A stretch of DNA of 50,647 bases from a bacterium (GTDB lineage: Bacteria; Bdellovibrionota_C; UBA2361; SZUA-149; JAEUWB01). The stretch spans positions 1 to 50,647 of the forward strand of contig JAEUWB010000006.1 of the NCBI GenBank assembly GCA_016786595.1, in the 5' to 3' direction. The translations under genes were made by a program, and so were the position numbers. The notes beneath the pieces are model-generated. The model was not told the DNA's origin. It did no database searches and worked only from the letters and a program-made list of their open reading frames with translations. Positions 24,581-32,907 of this stretch are shown in pieces (the first letter of the stretch is position 1; every line of letters starts with the position of its first letter).

Positions 24581-24694
24581 TTTAGACCGATCTAATCGGT
24601 CTAAATTGTCCAGTAAACAGATTTTACTGGACCAGTAATAAAAACGCATAGATATAAATTTCAAGTGATAACAAAAATTTATATCTATGCGTTT
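24581..24694. other. Three perfect hairpins in the tilS-ftsH gap
   Basis: Arms: TTTAGACCGAT (24581-24591) with ATCGGTCTAAA (24595-24605); GTCCAGTAAA (24608-24617) with TTTACTGGAC (24623-24632); a 20-bp perfect stem whose left arm is 24642-24661 (starting AAACGCATAG) and right arm 24675-24694 (ending CTATGCGTTT), loop of 13 nt. There is no U-run after them. The middle hairpin recurs at 45820-45844 with one changed base. Confidence 0.7.
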
Positions 24695-24727
24695 AATATA
24701 AAGATCTGCACCCCTTGGTGTCAACTT

Positions 24728-25738
24728 TTATGAACAAATCACTAGATCGTCTGCATTGCCAACAGAAAGAGACGTACCGTGTCCGAGTTCAATCACTGCA
24801 CCAGGCTTTGTGGGGCCGCTGCTTGCCAGCCATTCAGATGCTCTCACCCATGCAGAGTATCCGACTTTTAAGACTGAATGATGTTTGTTTTGATTCAATT
24901 TAGACTGAGAAATCATCTGATCTCTCAGCACGCGCCACTGCAGCGCCTTAGGTAGGGCTAATAAGTCACTGCGTTTGAGGGCGTTTACACTCGGTATTTT
25001 AGCGAGAATTTCATCGCTATAGCTATTAATCAATGCCTCATCGGCATGCATGCGCGCGACAAATTCGGAGAGCGCGCTATCGACTTGTGGGTTAATTTTA
25101 TTGCGGATTAAGGTCAATAGTTCGTGGCGAATAAAATTTCTCAGATAATACTGATCTTGGTTACTTGGGTCTTCGACGAAAGGAATTTCTAGCTCTGAAC
25201 AGTATGCGCTAAGTTCGGTTCGGCTTAAATCTAATGCCGGGCGAAAGAGTTTACGTTCTTGATCATACTCGGCGATGCACCCAGCCTGGGTGAGTAAGCG
25301 TCCAGTAAGCAAGCGACTTAAAAGTGTTTCGGCCTGGTCGTTCAGGTTATGTGCTGTGACGACCAGGTCTGCAGCTTGATTGAGGCGTACAGATTCTAAG
25401 AATTGATAACGTTTTTCTCTTGCCCATTCTTCGGTGCTGCGGCCTTGATCTTTTGCTGCCAAATTGACGGTGAAAAAATCAAGTCCATAGTGGCTTGTGC
25501 GATCTTGAACAAAGTTTTGGTCAGCATCACTTGTCGGGCGCAGTTTATGGTTTACGTGGGCGACACTGATTTTGATATTTTTTTGGACTTTAGAGACTTC
25601 AGAAAAAGCGTGTAGCAGAGCTGAGGAGTCTAAACCTCCGGACACAGCGAGCACTAAGCTAAGCTCCTTTTTTTTAAGGCGTGTGAGGAGCTCTTGGCAT
25701 TTGTCTCGAATTTTTCCGAAAACAATTTCTCTATACAT
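24728..25738 (-). CDS. tilS: tRNA(Ile)-lysidine synthetase
   Basis: 336 residues. It uses ATP and lysine to change C34 of the AUA-reading tRNA to lysidine. The PP-loop motif is LAVSGGLDSSALLHAF (about 30-45); further family motifs are HVNHKLR, TAHNLNDQAETLLSRLLTG and RPALDLSRTELSAYC, then EDPSNQDQYYLRNFIRHELL. The C-terminal half is short, so it is the smaller class without the full C-terminal TilS domain. First gene of the minus-strand housekeeping operon. Confidence 0.96.
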   Translation of the reverse strand: MYREIVFGKIRDKCQELLTRLKKKELSLVLAVSGGLDSSALLHAFSEVSKVQKNIKISVAHVNHKLRPTSDADQNFVQDRTSHYGLDFFTVNLAAKDQGRSTEEWAREKRYQFLESVRLNQAADLVVTAHNLNDQAETLLSRLLTGRLLTQAGCIAEYDQERKLFRPALDLSRTELSAYCSELEIPFVEDPSNQDQYYLRNFIRHELLTLIRNKINPQVDSALSEFVARMHADEALINSYSDEILAKIPSVNALKRSDLLALPKALQWRVLRDQMISQSKLNQNKHHSVLKVGYSAWVRASEWLASSGPTKPGAVIELGHGTSLSVGNADDLVICS

Positions 25739-26097
25739 TTTGCTGATATTTATGAATCAACAAGCACGGAGTTGCAAGAATGTAGGCCGTTCTAAAGTAA
25801 TTCATGGGTGTAAGCTCTACAAGCTTTGGCATTGAGTTGTTGTGAAAACTAACCCGATACGAGGGATAAATACCAGGGATTAAAATGACAAGGGCTTGAA
25901 TATGTTCTTTCTTAGCTATGGCACTGCGTTACTATAAGAATCGCTCAGTGTTTTCCGTAGCAACAACATGCAAGATTCCCTCAGGAATTAGGTCGCACTT
26001 AGAGTGCAAATCATAAACTACAGCGCAACATAAGGATTGCAACTTAAGAACCTGCTATAAAATGCCGATACTTCTTTCGAGAGCAATATGAGATCTT
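25739..26097. other. Gene-free stretch before the pilin gene
   Basis: About 360 bp between the divergent tilS and pilin genes. I see only the small hairpin GCACT-TAG-AGTGC (25995-26007). No convincing sigma-54 site or gene was found. Confidence 0.4.
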
Positions 26098-26580
26098 ATG
26101 GGAATGGGAGTTCTGGATCGAAAACAATTTGACAATTCTCGGGGTTTCACACTGGTCGAGTTATTAGTGTGCGTAGCTTGCATCAGCATTCTTTCAGCTG
26201 TTGCAATTCCCGAAGTTCAAACGCACATTGTCCGCACTAGAAATGCTAAGGCCGTTTCTAACATCCGTAATGCGATAACAGCACAAGAAGTTTATTATAC
26301 CGATAATTATACTTATGCAAATACGATTACTGAGTTAATTACTGTCGGGTTGAGAAAAAATGATGATATCCTAATGAGCATCAATGGAGCAATTGGTGGC
26401 ATGGGCGGGAGTTTCGTGACAGACACATTCTACGCCTTCACTGCTGTACATGACAAAGGCCAGTCAACTTTTAACACGACTCCTGGTTCGTACGCTTGTT
26501 ATAACTTTAGAAGTGACAGTGGCACCCTAACGAAAGCTACGGGTGGTCGCGGTGGAGTGGTGTGCGTAACGGGAGATTAA
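26098..26580 (+). CDS. Type IV pilin-like protein
   Basis: 160 residues. The type IV prepilin site is NSRG-FTLVELLVC: cleavage after G16, mature protein beginning with F17 and carrying the conserved Glu at position 5 (E21). The hydrophobic helix runs to about residue 42, followed by HIVRTRNAKAVSNIRN and a small globular head with one possible disulfide (YACYN and VVCVTGD). The aligned Tyr-rich segment QEVYYTDNYTYANT is common in major pilins of Deltaproteobacteria. It is encoded alone; assembly genes are not in the window. Confidence 0.88.
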   Translation: MGMGVLDRKQFDNSRGFTLVELLVCVACISILSAVAIPEVQTHIVRTRNAKAVSNIRNAITAQEVYYTDNYTYANTITELITVGLRKNDDILMSINGAIGGMGGSFVTDTFYAFTAVHDKGQSTFNTTPGSYACYNFRSDSGTLTKATGGRGGVVCVTGD

Positions 26581-26784
26581 ATTTTAGGGAAGTAACCCCG
26601 TAGCAAAGATGACGAGCAGGATAACACCAGTTTGTTCGATGGAAGCTTTCTGCTTAGCCATGGTATGGGATTATTTACTGAATAAAAGATTTTGTAAGCG
26701 TGGATTCTCGAGATGACGCAAACTTGTAATGCTTTTTCAATGCTTGATTATAAAAAGAGCCGAAGTAGTAATTAAAAACATTAT

Positions 26785-26824
26785 AAAAAAATTGGGAGGA
26801 GCAGTAATGCAATTGTGCTCCTCC
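26785..26824 (-). terminator. Rho-independent terminator of the alpha/beta hydrolase gene
   Basis: On the minus strand GGAGGAGCA (26816-26824) pairs with TGCTCCTCC (26795-26803) and is followed by CAATTTTTTT (to 26785). It begins 8 bp after the stop of the gene ending at 26833. Confidence 0.85.
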
Positions 26825-26832
26825 GGATTGGC

Positions 26833-27519
26833 TCAATTTTGGCTTACTTCTTGCAACGCAGTGCCGATGAGGCCCGGATGTTGAAGATAGCTATCGAGCT
26901 TATGACCGCCTGCGCTCTTAACTGTAACTACAGGAACCTTCTTGTTTGGTGCTCTGACCAAAAAGGGTTCGATGTAGACTACAGCAAGGCGATCAACTCT
27001 GTCGGGTTGTTCCTCGAGAACCTGATTTGCGACTTGTCTTGCAAACTGAGCACCTTGCGAGTGTCCAATTAAAATCACATAACGGCTTTTCGATTCGAGC
27101 ACGCGCTGAGCGAGTGCATCGGTCATATACGACGTCATTGGATCCTTGATGCCAGCAGCGTTGAGCGGATAGCCCCACGATACGACTTCAAACCAGTCAA
27201 AAATCCCCGCAGAATTATTCCGAAAACCATAGAACCTTACGTCCTGAAGCACTGGCTCAACTTCTTGAGCGGCCAAGGTGTCGACATGGCGTTGGAACTT
27301 GTCGTCGGTAGAATTTACGCCACCAATATAGATCACCTCATAGCGAGGAATCTTCTGGTCATAGGCCGCAGTCTTAACAGATGACGATGGTTCGACGAAC
27401 GCATAGCCATTCTTATTCATTGCTGCAATCAGACTAAAAAAAGTCGGGAACCCGAACAGGATCACTAGGATCCAGATCATCGCTTTCCTCCTTACATTTG
27501 ACTTCGTGTTGAGTTTCAT
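26833..27519 (-). CDS. Membrane-anchored or secreted alpha/beta hydrolase
   Basis: 228 residues from ATG at 27519, chosen because GGAGG stands 4 nt before it; a longer frame from 27582 would run through a 17-bp hairpin. The N-terminus has a basic stretch and a hydrophobic helix (about 14-31, IWILVILFGFPTFFSL). The nucleophile elbow is VILIGHSQGAQFARQ (GxSxG). A late His (SAGGHKLDS) may complete the triad. The first strand IYIGGVNSTDD suggests a lipase-like serine hydrolase acting outside the cytoplasm. It has a terminator and a structured leader. Confidence 0.75.
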   Translation of the reverse strand: MKLNTKSNVRRKAMIWILVILFGFPTFFSLIAAMNKNGYAFVEPSSSVKTAAYDQKIPRYEVIYIGGVNSTDDKFQRHVDTLAAQEVEPVLQDVRFYGFRNNSAGIFDWFEVVSWGYPLNAAGIKDPMTSYMTDALAQRVLESKSRYVILIGHSQGAQFARQVANQVLEEQPDRVDRLAVVYIEPFLVRAPNKKVPVVTVKSAGGHKLDSYLQHPGLIGTALQEVSQN

Positions 27520-27526
27520 AATTCCT

Positions 27527-27565
27527 CCAGAAATACCTTGAGATTTTTTCTCAAGGTATTTCTGG
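27527..27565 (-). promoter_or_regulatory. Perfect 17-bp hairpin abutting the ribosome binding site of the hydrolase gene
   Basis: CCAGAAATACCTTGAGA (27527-27543) pairs with TCTCAAGGTATTTCTGG (27549-27565), loop of five bases. On the minus strand the last two bases of the stem (GG) are the first two of the GGAGG Shine-Dalgarno, so the hairpin partly covers the ribosome binding site. No U-run follows, so it is not a normal terminator. Confidence 0.65.
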
Positions 27566-27582
27566 TTGTGAATGAAAGACAC

Positions 27583-28057
27583 GTTTAAAACCTGAAATTA
27601 CTACTTCGACTTTTTAAGCTTTAATCAGGCGCTAAGCGTAGGCTTAATTAAGACCGCTTAAACAGCCGAAGTTGGACAAACTACCTGGATTCAAATGTCA
27701 GAAATTAGCCAGAATCAAATCAGGCCTTATCCTCAATGTTATGGACGTTAAAAGCTTGGTGTGTCTTTTACAAAAAATAGCGCTCGTTTAATGCTCTTAA
27801 TCAACTTAGTATGAGTTTTTTCCATGGTACGGGGTTACTAGTAAAACAGCTCATAGCGCCATAAGTCATTGAAATCAATATAAAACTCCAATCTCATCTA
27901 AAATAATCAATTATCGATTCTTTTCCACTCAAGTCATCATCTAAACTAGGTCGATATTTCTTAAGCGGATTAATGAAATAGCTCATTAAATTAGCATACA
28001 CGAGCACTGCTTCAGGGCAGTTGCAAAGGCGTTTTTTAAACAGGTTTTTATCGCAAG
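27583..28057. other. Gene-free stretch between divergent hydrolase and kinase genes
   Basis: About 475 bp. I see one nested structure: CTTCG (27605-27609) with CGAAG (27667-27671) around TTTAAGC (27613-27619) with GCTTAAA (27656-27662), and inside it CTTAATTAAG (27643-27652). No gene is convincing here; the 64-codon minus ORF at 27894-28088 has no features. Confidence 0.4.
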
Positions 28058-29734
28058 ATGATCGCTCGCACGCTTGATACTGGATCACTTATCGCTGGTC
28101 GATACGAAGTTATCTCACTCGTCGGCACAGGCGGTATGGGCACTGTTTATAAAGTAATCGATCGCTCACTCGATAACACAATCATCGCTCTTAAATTTAT
28201 TCACCCGCACCTGGTCCAAGATTCTGTGCTCTTCGGACGTTTCCGCAATGAAGTACTCGTTGCTCGCGAATTACATCATGAAAATATCGTAAGTATCTAC
28301 GATCTCCAAGACACTGGAGAAGGCTCATACTTCATCTCTCTCGAGTTCATCGACGGTGAGAGTTTGAATAATCTCATTTATGATGAGCGAATCTCATTAA
28401 GTTTTCAAAATGTTTTATTACTACTAGAACAAATTGCAACAGGACTTGCGCATGCGCATTCACGTAACGTCATTCACCGCGATCTCAAACCTGATAACAT
28501 TCTTCTGCGCCGCGATGGCGTTGTAAAAATCACAGACTTCGGACTCGCTCGCATGCTCACCCATCAAAAGGGCTTTACCCTTAACGGCGAAACTGTCGGC
28601 ACACCCCACTACATGTCACCTGAGCAGATTCGCGGACACGATGTAGATACGCGTTCTGATATTTACTCTCTGGGAATGATTGCCTACGAATTGCTGCTGC
28701 GCAATCGCCCCTTCGAGGACCAGAGCTGGTTCAGCCTAGCCACCCGCCATCTGACTGAACCAATCCCTGACTTAAGGGAAAGCAAAGTCCCCGTGCCACG
28801 CTGGTTTGAACAGCTGTTCACACGTTGCGTTGCTAAAAATCGCGAAGAGCGCTGTAGTTCTGCCGAAGAATTTCTACAGATCATTCAATATTACAGCACA
28901 CACCCTGATGAATCGCTATCGACTGACTTCGTGATCGTCTCTGCCCCAAAGGGCGAGGAAACAACAATTGCAAAACCAGCCGAAGAAACAACAGTTCAAC
29001 AAGAACGCCCTGCCTCAAAAACACTCTCAGCAACAGATGTCGACGAAATTTGGAGAATTCGCCGTCCCGAATCATCGCTCCACCGCCAGTCTTCTCCATC
29101 AGTCCTAACAGCACTTGAAGCAATTACAGAACAGCCGCACGTCGAAGCACGCAGACAAACACTGGTCCGCAAAAAAGTTTCAAAAAGTGATGTCATATGG
29201 GACATTGTAGGTGTGGGGCTATTCTTATTGACTTCGGTTGGTGCTTACTTCTGGTGGAGTAGTAAGCAAACTGGCCCTGAAAATGTAATGCGCGCCGCAA
29301 CACCTGCCGCAAGTTTAGGCCAAAGCGAACAAGCTACTCAAGCAATGCTACCACAAGCAAGTGCTAAACTTGAAATCGGGACAATTGAATCAAACTGGAT
29401 CACGCTCGGTGACAGCGGAATCTTACGCTCAATTAAACTGCCCATTACCAACACTGGCAAAATTCCCGCTGAAAAGATTCTCGCTGAAATCACACTTCCC
29501 GATGGTGGAGTTGTCAGACGCCCAATCGTCGGAACAGTAGAGCCCGGAGCAACTGCAGAATTTCAAATTGAAGTTAAAGAAGCTTCCTCAAAACGTGGCA
29601 ACCCACAAGTCAAACTACGCTGTTTAAGCTGCGGCGACGATCGTCAGGAAGTCATGAAATTCATGAACCTACGCGCAACAGGATATGAAATTCATCGCAC
29701 GCCTCAGCAGCGCAAGGCCCCTCGCAAACACTGA
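28058..29734 (+). CDS. Membrane Ser/Thr protein kinase (Hanks type)
   Basis: 558 residues. Kinase domain 14-280: Gly loop LVGTGGMGTVYK, K46 in IIALKFI, catalytic HRDLKPDN (D142), DFG at 160-162, GTPHYMSPEQ and DIYSLGMIAYELL. A Ser/Thr/Glu-rich linker follows, then one membrane helix (383-401, IVGVGLFLLTSVGAYFWW). The outer part (about 420-540) reads as an Ig-like, CARDB-type domain (LPITNTGKIPAEKILAEI, GTVEPGATAEFQIEV) instead of PASTA repeats. The last 74 bp overlap the end of the opposite-strand methyltransferase gene. The PP2C phosphatase at 37779-40136 is a likely counterpart. Confidence 0.93.
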   Translation: MIARTLDTGSLIAGRYEVISLVGTGGMGTVYKVIDRSLDNTIIALKFIHPHLVQDSVLFGRFRNEVLVARELHHENIVSIYDLQDTGEGSYFISLEFIDGESLNNLIYDERISLSFQNVLLLLEQIATGLAHAHSRNVIHRDLKPDNILLRRDGVVKITDFGLARMLTHQKGFTLNGETVGTPHYMSPEQIRGHDVDTRSDIYSLGMIAYELLLRNRPFEDQSWFSLATRHLTEPIPDLRESKVPVPRWFEQLFTRCVAKNREERCSSAEEFLQIIQYYSTHPDESLSTDFVIVSAPKGEETTIAKPAEETTVQQERPASKTLSATDVDEIWRIRRPESSLHRQSSPSVLTALEAITEQPHVEARRQTLVRKKVSKSDVIWDIVGVGLFLLTSVGAYFWWSSKQTGPENVMRAATPAASLGQSEQATQAMLPQASAKLEIGTIESNWITLGDSGILRSIKLPITNTGKIPAEKILAEITLPDGGVVRRPIVGTVEPGATAEFQIEVKEASSKRGNPQVKLRCLSCGDDRQEVMKFMNLRATGYEIHRTPQQRKAPRKH

Positions 29735-30494
29735 GTCGACACACGTTCAGATCGATCCACTGCACTAGGGAAACTAAGTCTTGAGGTAAGAACACATGAT
29801 AGTGAATACTATAGTCAATCTTCACTAAATCGTGCGCCTTGGCAATCGCCTTCTCACGGGAAAGATCCTCCACGAAATTGGCATAGTCTACATAGTGCTC
29901 AAAATCTCGTTCAAGTGATGGGGCTTGGTAGTCAAGAATCAAATGTTCCAAAGTTGTGCGCACACGCTTAGCATCAAAGTTCATGCGCTTATCTGGTACT
30001 ACTAGATAGATCAACCCACCCGGCTTAACGACGCGATGCCAATGTTGCAATGCTTGAATTGGGTTTCGCATGTGCTCGATCACATGCGCTGCAATCAAAA
30101 AATCATACTTGGCATTCTCAACTGGCTGGAGCGTTTCAGCATCACCAATAATCGTCGGCTCAACTAGATCAAAGTCTCGTAGCTCCGCATAATGTTCGCG
30201 CATTTCTTTAACCGTTAGCCTGTCAATATAGTCCATTTGCATCCCCGCATGCGTTGGCATGGGTCGATGCAGTGGTCCAATCTCAAGGCCGCAGCCGCTG
30301 AGTTTATTAGTAAAATGACTGCGCCAATCAAGTGGCACAACGCGCTCATATGAGCGGTCGTCCATCACCGCTTGTGGCATTTGACATGGGACATGCAAGC
30401 GTTCCTGAACAAAACCTAGACCTTTGCCGATTTTTTTCCAAACGCGACCCAATGATGTGTTAGTGCAAGACTCTGATAAAATATATTCACGCAT
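29661..30494 (-). CDS. SAM-dependent methyltransferase (type 11)
   Basis: 277 residues. The class I methyltransferase core is visible: EIGPLHRP (motif I region), TIIGDAETLQP, then YDFLIAAHVIEHMRNPIQAL and HRVVKPGGLIYLVVPD, the post-motif loop of ubiquinone/menaquinone-type and glycan methyltransferases. The Cys-rich C-terminus (LSVCEGPCAAEACDEF) overlaps the end of the kinase gene by 74 bp. The substrate cannot be told. It stands alone, about 70 bp after the next gene's end at 30570. Confidence 0.85.
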   Translation of the reverse strand: MREYILSESCTNTSLGRVWKKIGKGLGFVQERLHVPCQMPQAVMDDRSYERVVPLDWRSHFTNKLSGCGLEIGPLHRPMPTHAGMQMDYIDRLTVKEMREHYAELRDFDLVEPTIIGDAETLQPVENAKYDFLIAAHVIEHMRNPIQALQHWHRVVKPGGLIYLVVPDKRMNFDAKRVRTTLEHLILDYQAPSLERDFEHYVDYANFVEDLSREKAIAKAHDLVKIDYSIHYHVFLPQDLVSLVQWIDLNVCRLSVCEGPCAAEACDEFHILLRVGS

Positions 30495-30569
30495 GCCAAA
30501 CTCATAGCATTGATTAAGCTAGAATTAAAGCCTTACGCTACTGGGAAAAACTATGTAAATGAGCAGCAG

Positions 30570-30860
30570 TTAATGCTTGCGCTGCTTACTTGCAATATAC
30601 TTAGCACGAGATTTTCGTGAACGCCGCGAACCTCCCGATGAGAGCAAGGAAAGTAGCAAAACTTCCCCTAATAGGTCGAATGCTAGAAAAGCTACAGCCC
30701 CTGAGACAACTCCTGCCAATCCAACTTTCATGTAGCGTTCTTTACACTCTGAAGTCTGACAAATTTGAGTTGCAGCTTCAGCAGTGTCTAAACGCTTGAA
30801 GCCAAAATAAACAACTCCAAGAGCAATCAAACAAAAAATTATAAAACGTTTTGTCTTCAT
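30570..30860 (-). CDS. Small membrane protein with a basic tail
   Basis: 96 residues. The N-terminus is a signal peptide or membrane helix (FIIFCLIALGVVYFGF), followed by a short outer segment with two cysteines (QICQTSECKER), a second helix (about 46-73, VGLAGVVSGAVAFLAFDLLGEVLLLSLL) and a strongly basic C-terminus (GGSRRSRKSRAKY). No family recognised. A five-base stem (CCAGA...TCTGG, 30863-30881) lies directly before the start codon. Confidence 0.6.
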   Translation of the reverse strand: MKTKRFIIFCLIALGVVYFGFKRLDTAEAATQICQTSECKERYMKVGLAGVVSGAVAFLAFDLLGEVLLLSLLSSGGSRRSRKSRAKYIASKQRKH

Positions 30861-30898
30861 AACCAGATTGTATCAGTCTGGGTATCGCTATTCTAGAG

Positions 30899-30933
30899 GG
30901 GTCTGTCGCGAAACTAAATTTCGCGACAGACCC
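30899..30933. terminator. Perfect 15-bp stem-loop after apaG
   Basis: GGGTCTGTCGCGAAA (30899-30913) pairs with TTTCGCGACAGACCC (30919-30933), loop CTAAA, flanked by CTAG-AG repeats that lengthen the stem. It lies between two minus-strand genes, 44 bp after apaG ends. No U-run, so its role as a terminator is uncertain. Confidence 0.5.
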
Positions 30934-30976
30934 TAGAGAGCTTCAACTTAAATTTATTAGAATAAATATTCGCTTT

Positions 30977-31378
30977 TTAATGGACAAGTTCGGGGTAAAT
31001 TAAGTCAAAACGCGGGATGTCGACATCAATCGATTCGCCGGCCCCAGTAGTTAGCGTGTAAGTGCCATGCATTGAACCTACGGGGTCAGGAATGACACAA
31101 CCTGAGGAATACTCGAAACCTTGCCCTGGGCCAATCACTGGCTGCTCACCGACAACACCATCACCTTGAACTTCCGTGTAAAGCACACCGCCAGAAAAAA
31201 CAAACCAATGCCTGCGCATTAACTGCACGGTTTCCTTGCTGACATTCTCAATCCTTACAGTGTAGGCATAGGCATATTCGTGCCGTGAAGGGTCAGACTG
31301 ATTGGGGACAAACTGGGGGAAAACGGTAATGCGGATATCGTTGGTAGTCAGGGAATATGAAAATAGATGCTCTTTCAT
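30977..31378 (-). CDS. apaG: ApaG family protein
   Basis: 133 residues, a little longer than the usual 125. The family signature is clear: YAYTVRIENVSKETVQLMRRHW, GDGVVGEQPVIGPGQGFEYSSGC, and PVGSMHGTY. ApaG is an Fn3-like beta-sandwich protein; its role is unclear, though it is linked to Co2+ tolerance and to Ap4A hydrolysis operons in E. coli. Here it is not near apaH. The start ATG at 31378 agrees with the family N-terminus. Confidence 0.95.
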   Translation of the reverse strand: MKEHLFSYSLTTNDIRITVFPQFVPNQSDPSRHEYAYAYTVRIENVSKETVQLMRRHWFVFSGGVLYTEVQGDGVVGEQPVIGPGQGFEYSSGCVIPDPVGSMHGTYTLTTGAGESIDVDIPRFDLIYPELVH

Positions 31379-31483
31379 CTAATTCAAGAATACCTTCCCT
31401 GATAGTCCCAGATCAAGGAAAAGTTTTTGGCACGCGACAAAGAAATTAGCCAAGATCGGACCTAATCAGAGCTTAGCTAGTGC

Positions 31484-32737
31484 TTAAGAGCCAATGTCGG
31501 TGCGGTAATAGATCCCATCAAAATGAACTTGTCTGACGGCAGCATAAGCCTTTTCTGCTGCTTCATGCATGGTTTGTCCGAGCGCAGAAACAGTCAAAAT
31601 TCTTCCACCTTTTGACCTGACATCAGCCCCGACCTTCCTTGTGCCTGCATGAAACACTGCAATCGTAGGAGAAATCTCTGGATTAATTTCAATCACCTTA
31701 TCGTCCTCAACTTGCCTTGGGTAGCCACGTGAAGCACAAACAATACAGACGCAGGCTTTCGGTGTCCAACGCAACTCCACAGTTTGCAATTTACCATCCA
31801 CAGCCGCATCAATTGTAGCAAGTAGATCGCTTTCTAAACGAGGCAAAATTACTTCCGTCTCCGGGTCGCCCAAACGGCAATTAAACTCCAAGACCCAAGC
31901 CTTACCCTGCGGGTCAATCATTAAGCCGGCGTATAGAAACCCTTTAAAGATAATTCCCCGTGCTTTAAGTTCAGCAAGCACCGGCACAAAAACTTCGGCT
32001 ACGATTTCTTCTAAACGCTCTTCTGCAAAAACAGGTGTGGGAGAAATCGCGCCCATACCTCCAGTATTTGGTCCACTATTACCTACCCCCAGACGCTTGT
32101 AATCTTGACTGACCGCAAGTGGCAGCACCACTTCGCCATCAACAATAGCAATCACAGATGCCTCGCGACCCTGGATTTTCTCTTCAATTACAACCTTACT
32201 GCCAGCCGAGCCAAAAGCGTTACCGCTAAGCATATCTTGAGTTACTGAAATTGCTTGAGCAATTGAATCAGTTACGACTACGCCCTTACCGGCCGCAAGC
32301 CCGTCGGCTTTAATGACCAATTCTGCAGCTTGTGAACGGATGTAGGCTACGGCCTGATCGGCATCCGTAAAGACTCTACCTGGGGCGGTCCGCACGCCAG
32401 CTTTGAGCATTACTTCTTTAGCAAAACTCTTAGACCATTCGAGCTGAGCTGCCTCTTTAGTTGGGCCAAAGATTCTCAGTCCACGTTCCTGGAACACGTC
32501 AACAATTCCCTCAGCCAGCGGCGCTTCAGGCCCGACAATTGTTAAGTCAATTTTATTTTCTAAAGCCCAAAGTGCAAGCATGACTGGGCTAGGCGGGTTA
32601 AGTTCGACAATTGTTGCCAGCTCTGCAATCCCGGCGTTGCCTGGGGCGCAGTATAATTCCTGCAATCTAGGACTTTGCTTCAATTTCCAGCAAATCGCAT
32701 GTTCACGAGCGCCGCTACCGATAACTAAGACTTTCAT
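31484..32737 (-). CDS. purD: Phosphoribosylamine-glycine ligase
   Basis: 417 residues from ATG at 32737; an ATG two codons earlier has its GGTGA too close, whereas this one has it 6 nt before. GARS joins glycine to phosphoribosylamine in purine synthesis. Motifs: MKVLVIGSGAREHAICWKL, VGPEAPLAEGIVD, KADGLAAGKGVVV, EASVIAIVDG, and the ATP-grasp residues in GFLYAGLMIDPQGKAWVLEFNCRLGDPETE (positions about 275-304). Alone in the window apart from purH, also minus, 3.1 kb away. Confidence 0.97.
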   Translation of the reverse strand: MKVLVIGSGAREHAICWKLKQSPRLQELYCAPGNAGIAELATIVELNPPSPVMLALWALENKIDLTIVGPEAPLAEGIVDVFQERGLRIFGPTKEAAQLEWSKSFAKEVMLKAGVRTAPGRVFTDADQAVAYIRSQAAELVIKADGLAAGKGVVVTDSIAQAISVTQDMLSGNAFGSAGSKVVIEEKIQGREASVIAIVDGEVVLPLAVSQDYKRLGVGNSGPNTGGMGAISPTPVFAEERLEEIVAEVFVPVLAELKARGIIFKGFLYAGLMIDPQGKAWVLEFNCRLGDPETEVILPRLESDLLATIDAAVDGKLQTVELRWTPKACVCIVCASRGYPRQVEDDKVIEINPEISPTIAVFHAGTRKVGADVRSKGGRILTVSALGQTMHEAAEKAYAAVRQVHFDGIYYRTDIGS

Positions 32738-32907
32738 TAACATTCACCGCTAAATAGTAAAATTTATTTTGAATGCAAATTAGCATCCTTTGTAAGGAGT
32801 GTCATCAGACTTGGAGTCACGCGAAAACCCCTAATTTATAGAGATTCCAACAGATTCAAACAGCAGAAAAACTGAAGCATAACCTAGTCTAGCAGGGAAT
32901 ATTAGGT

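Noticed and set aside
25829-25935. TGGCA-like strings that resemble sigma-54 promoter elements before the pilin gene
   Set aside because: The GC dinucleotide at the proper 10-bp distance from GG is missing in both cases.
27894-28088. Minus-strand 64-codon ORF before the kinase gene
   Set aside because: No ribosome binding site, no recognisable motif, and it overlaps the kinase start.
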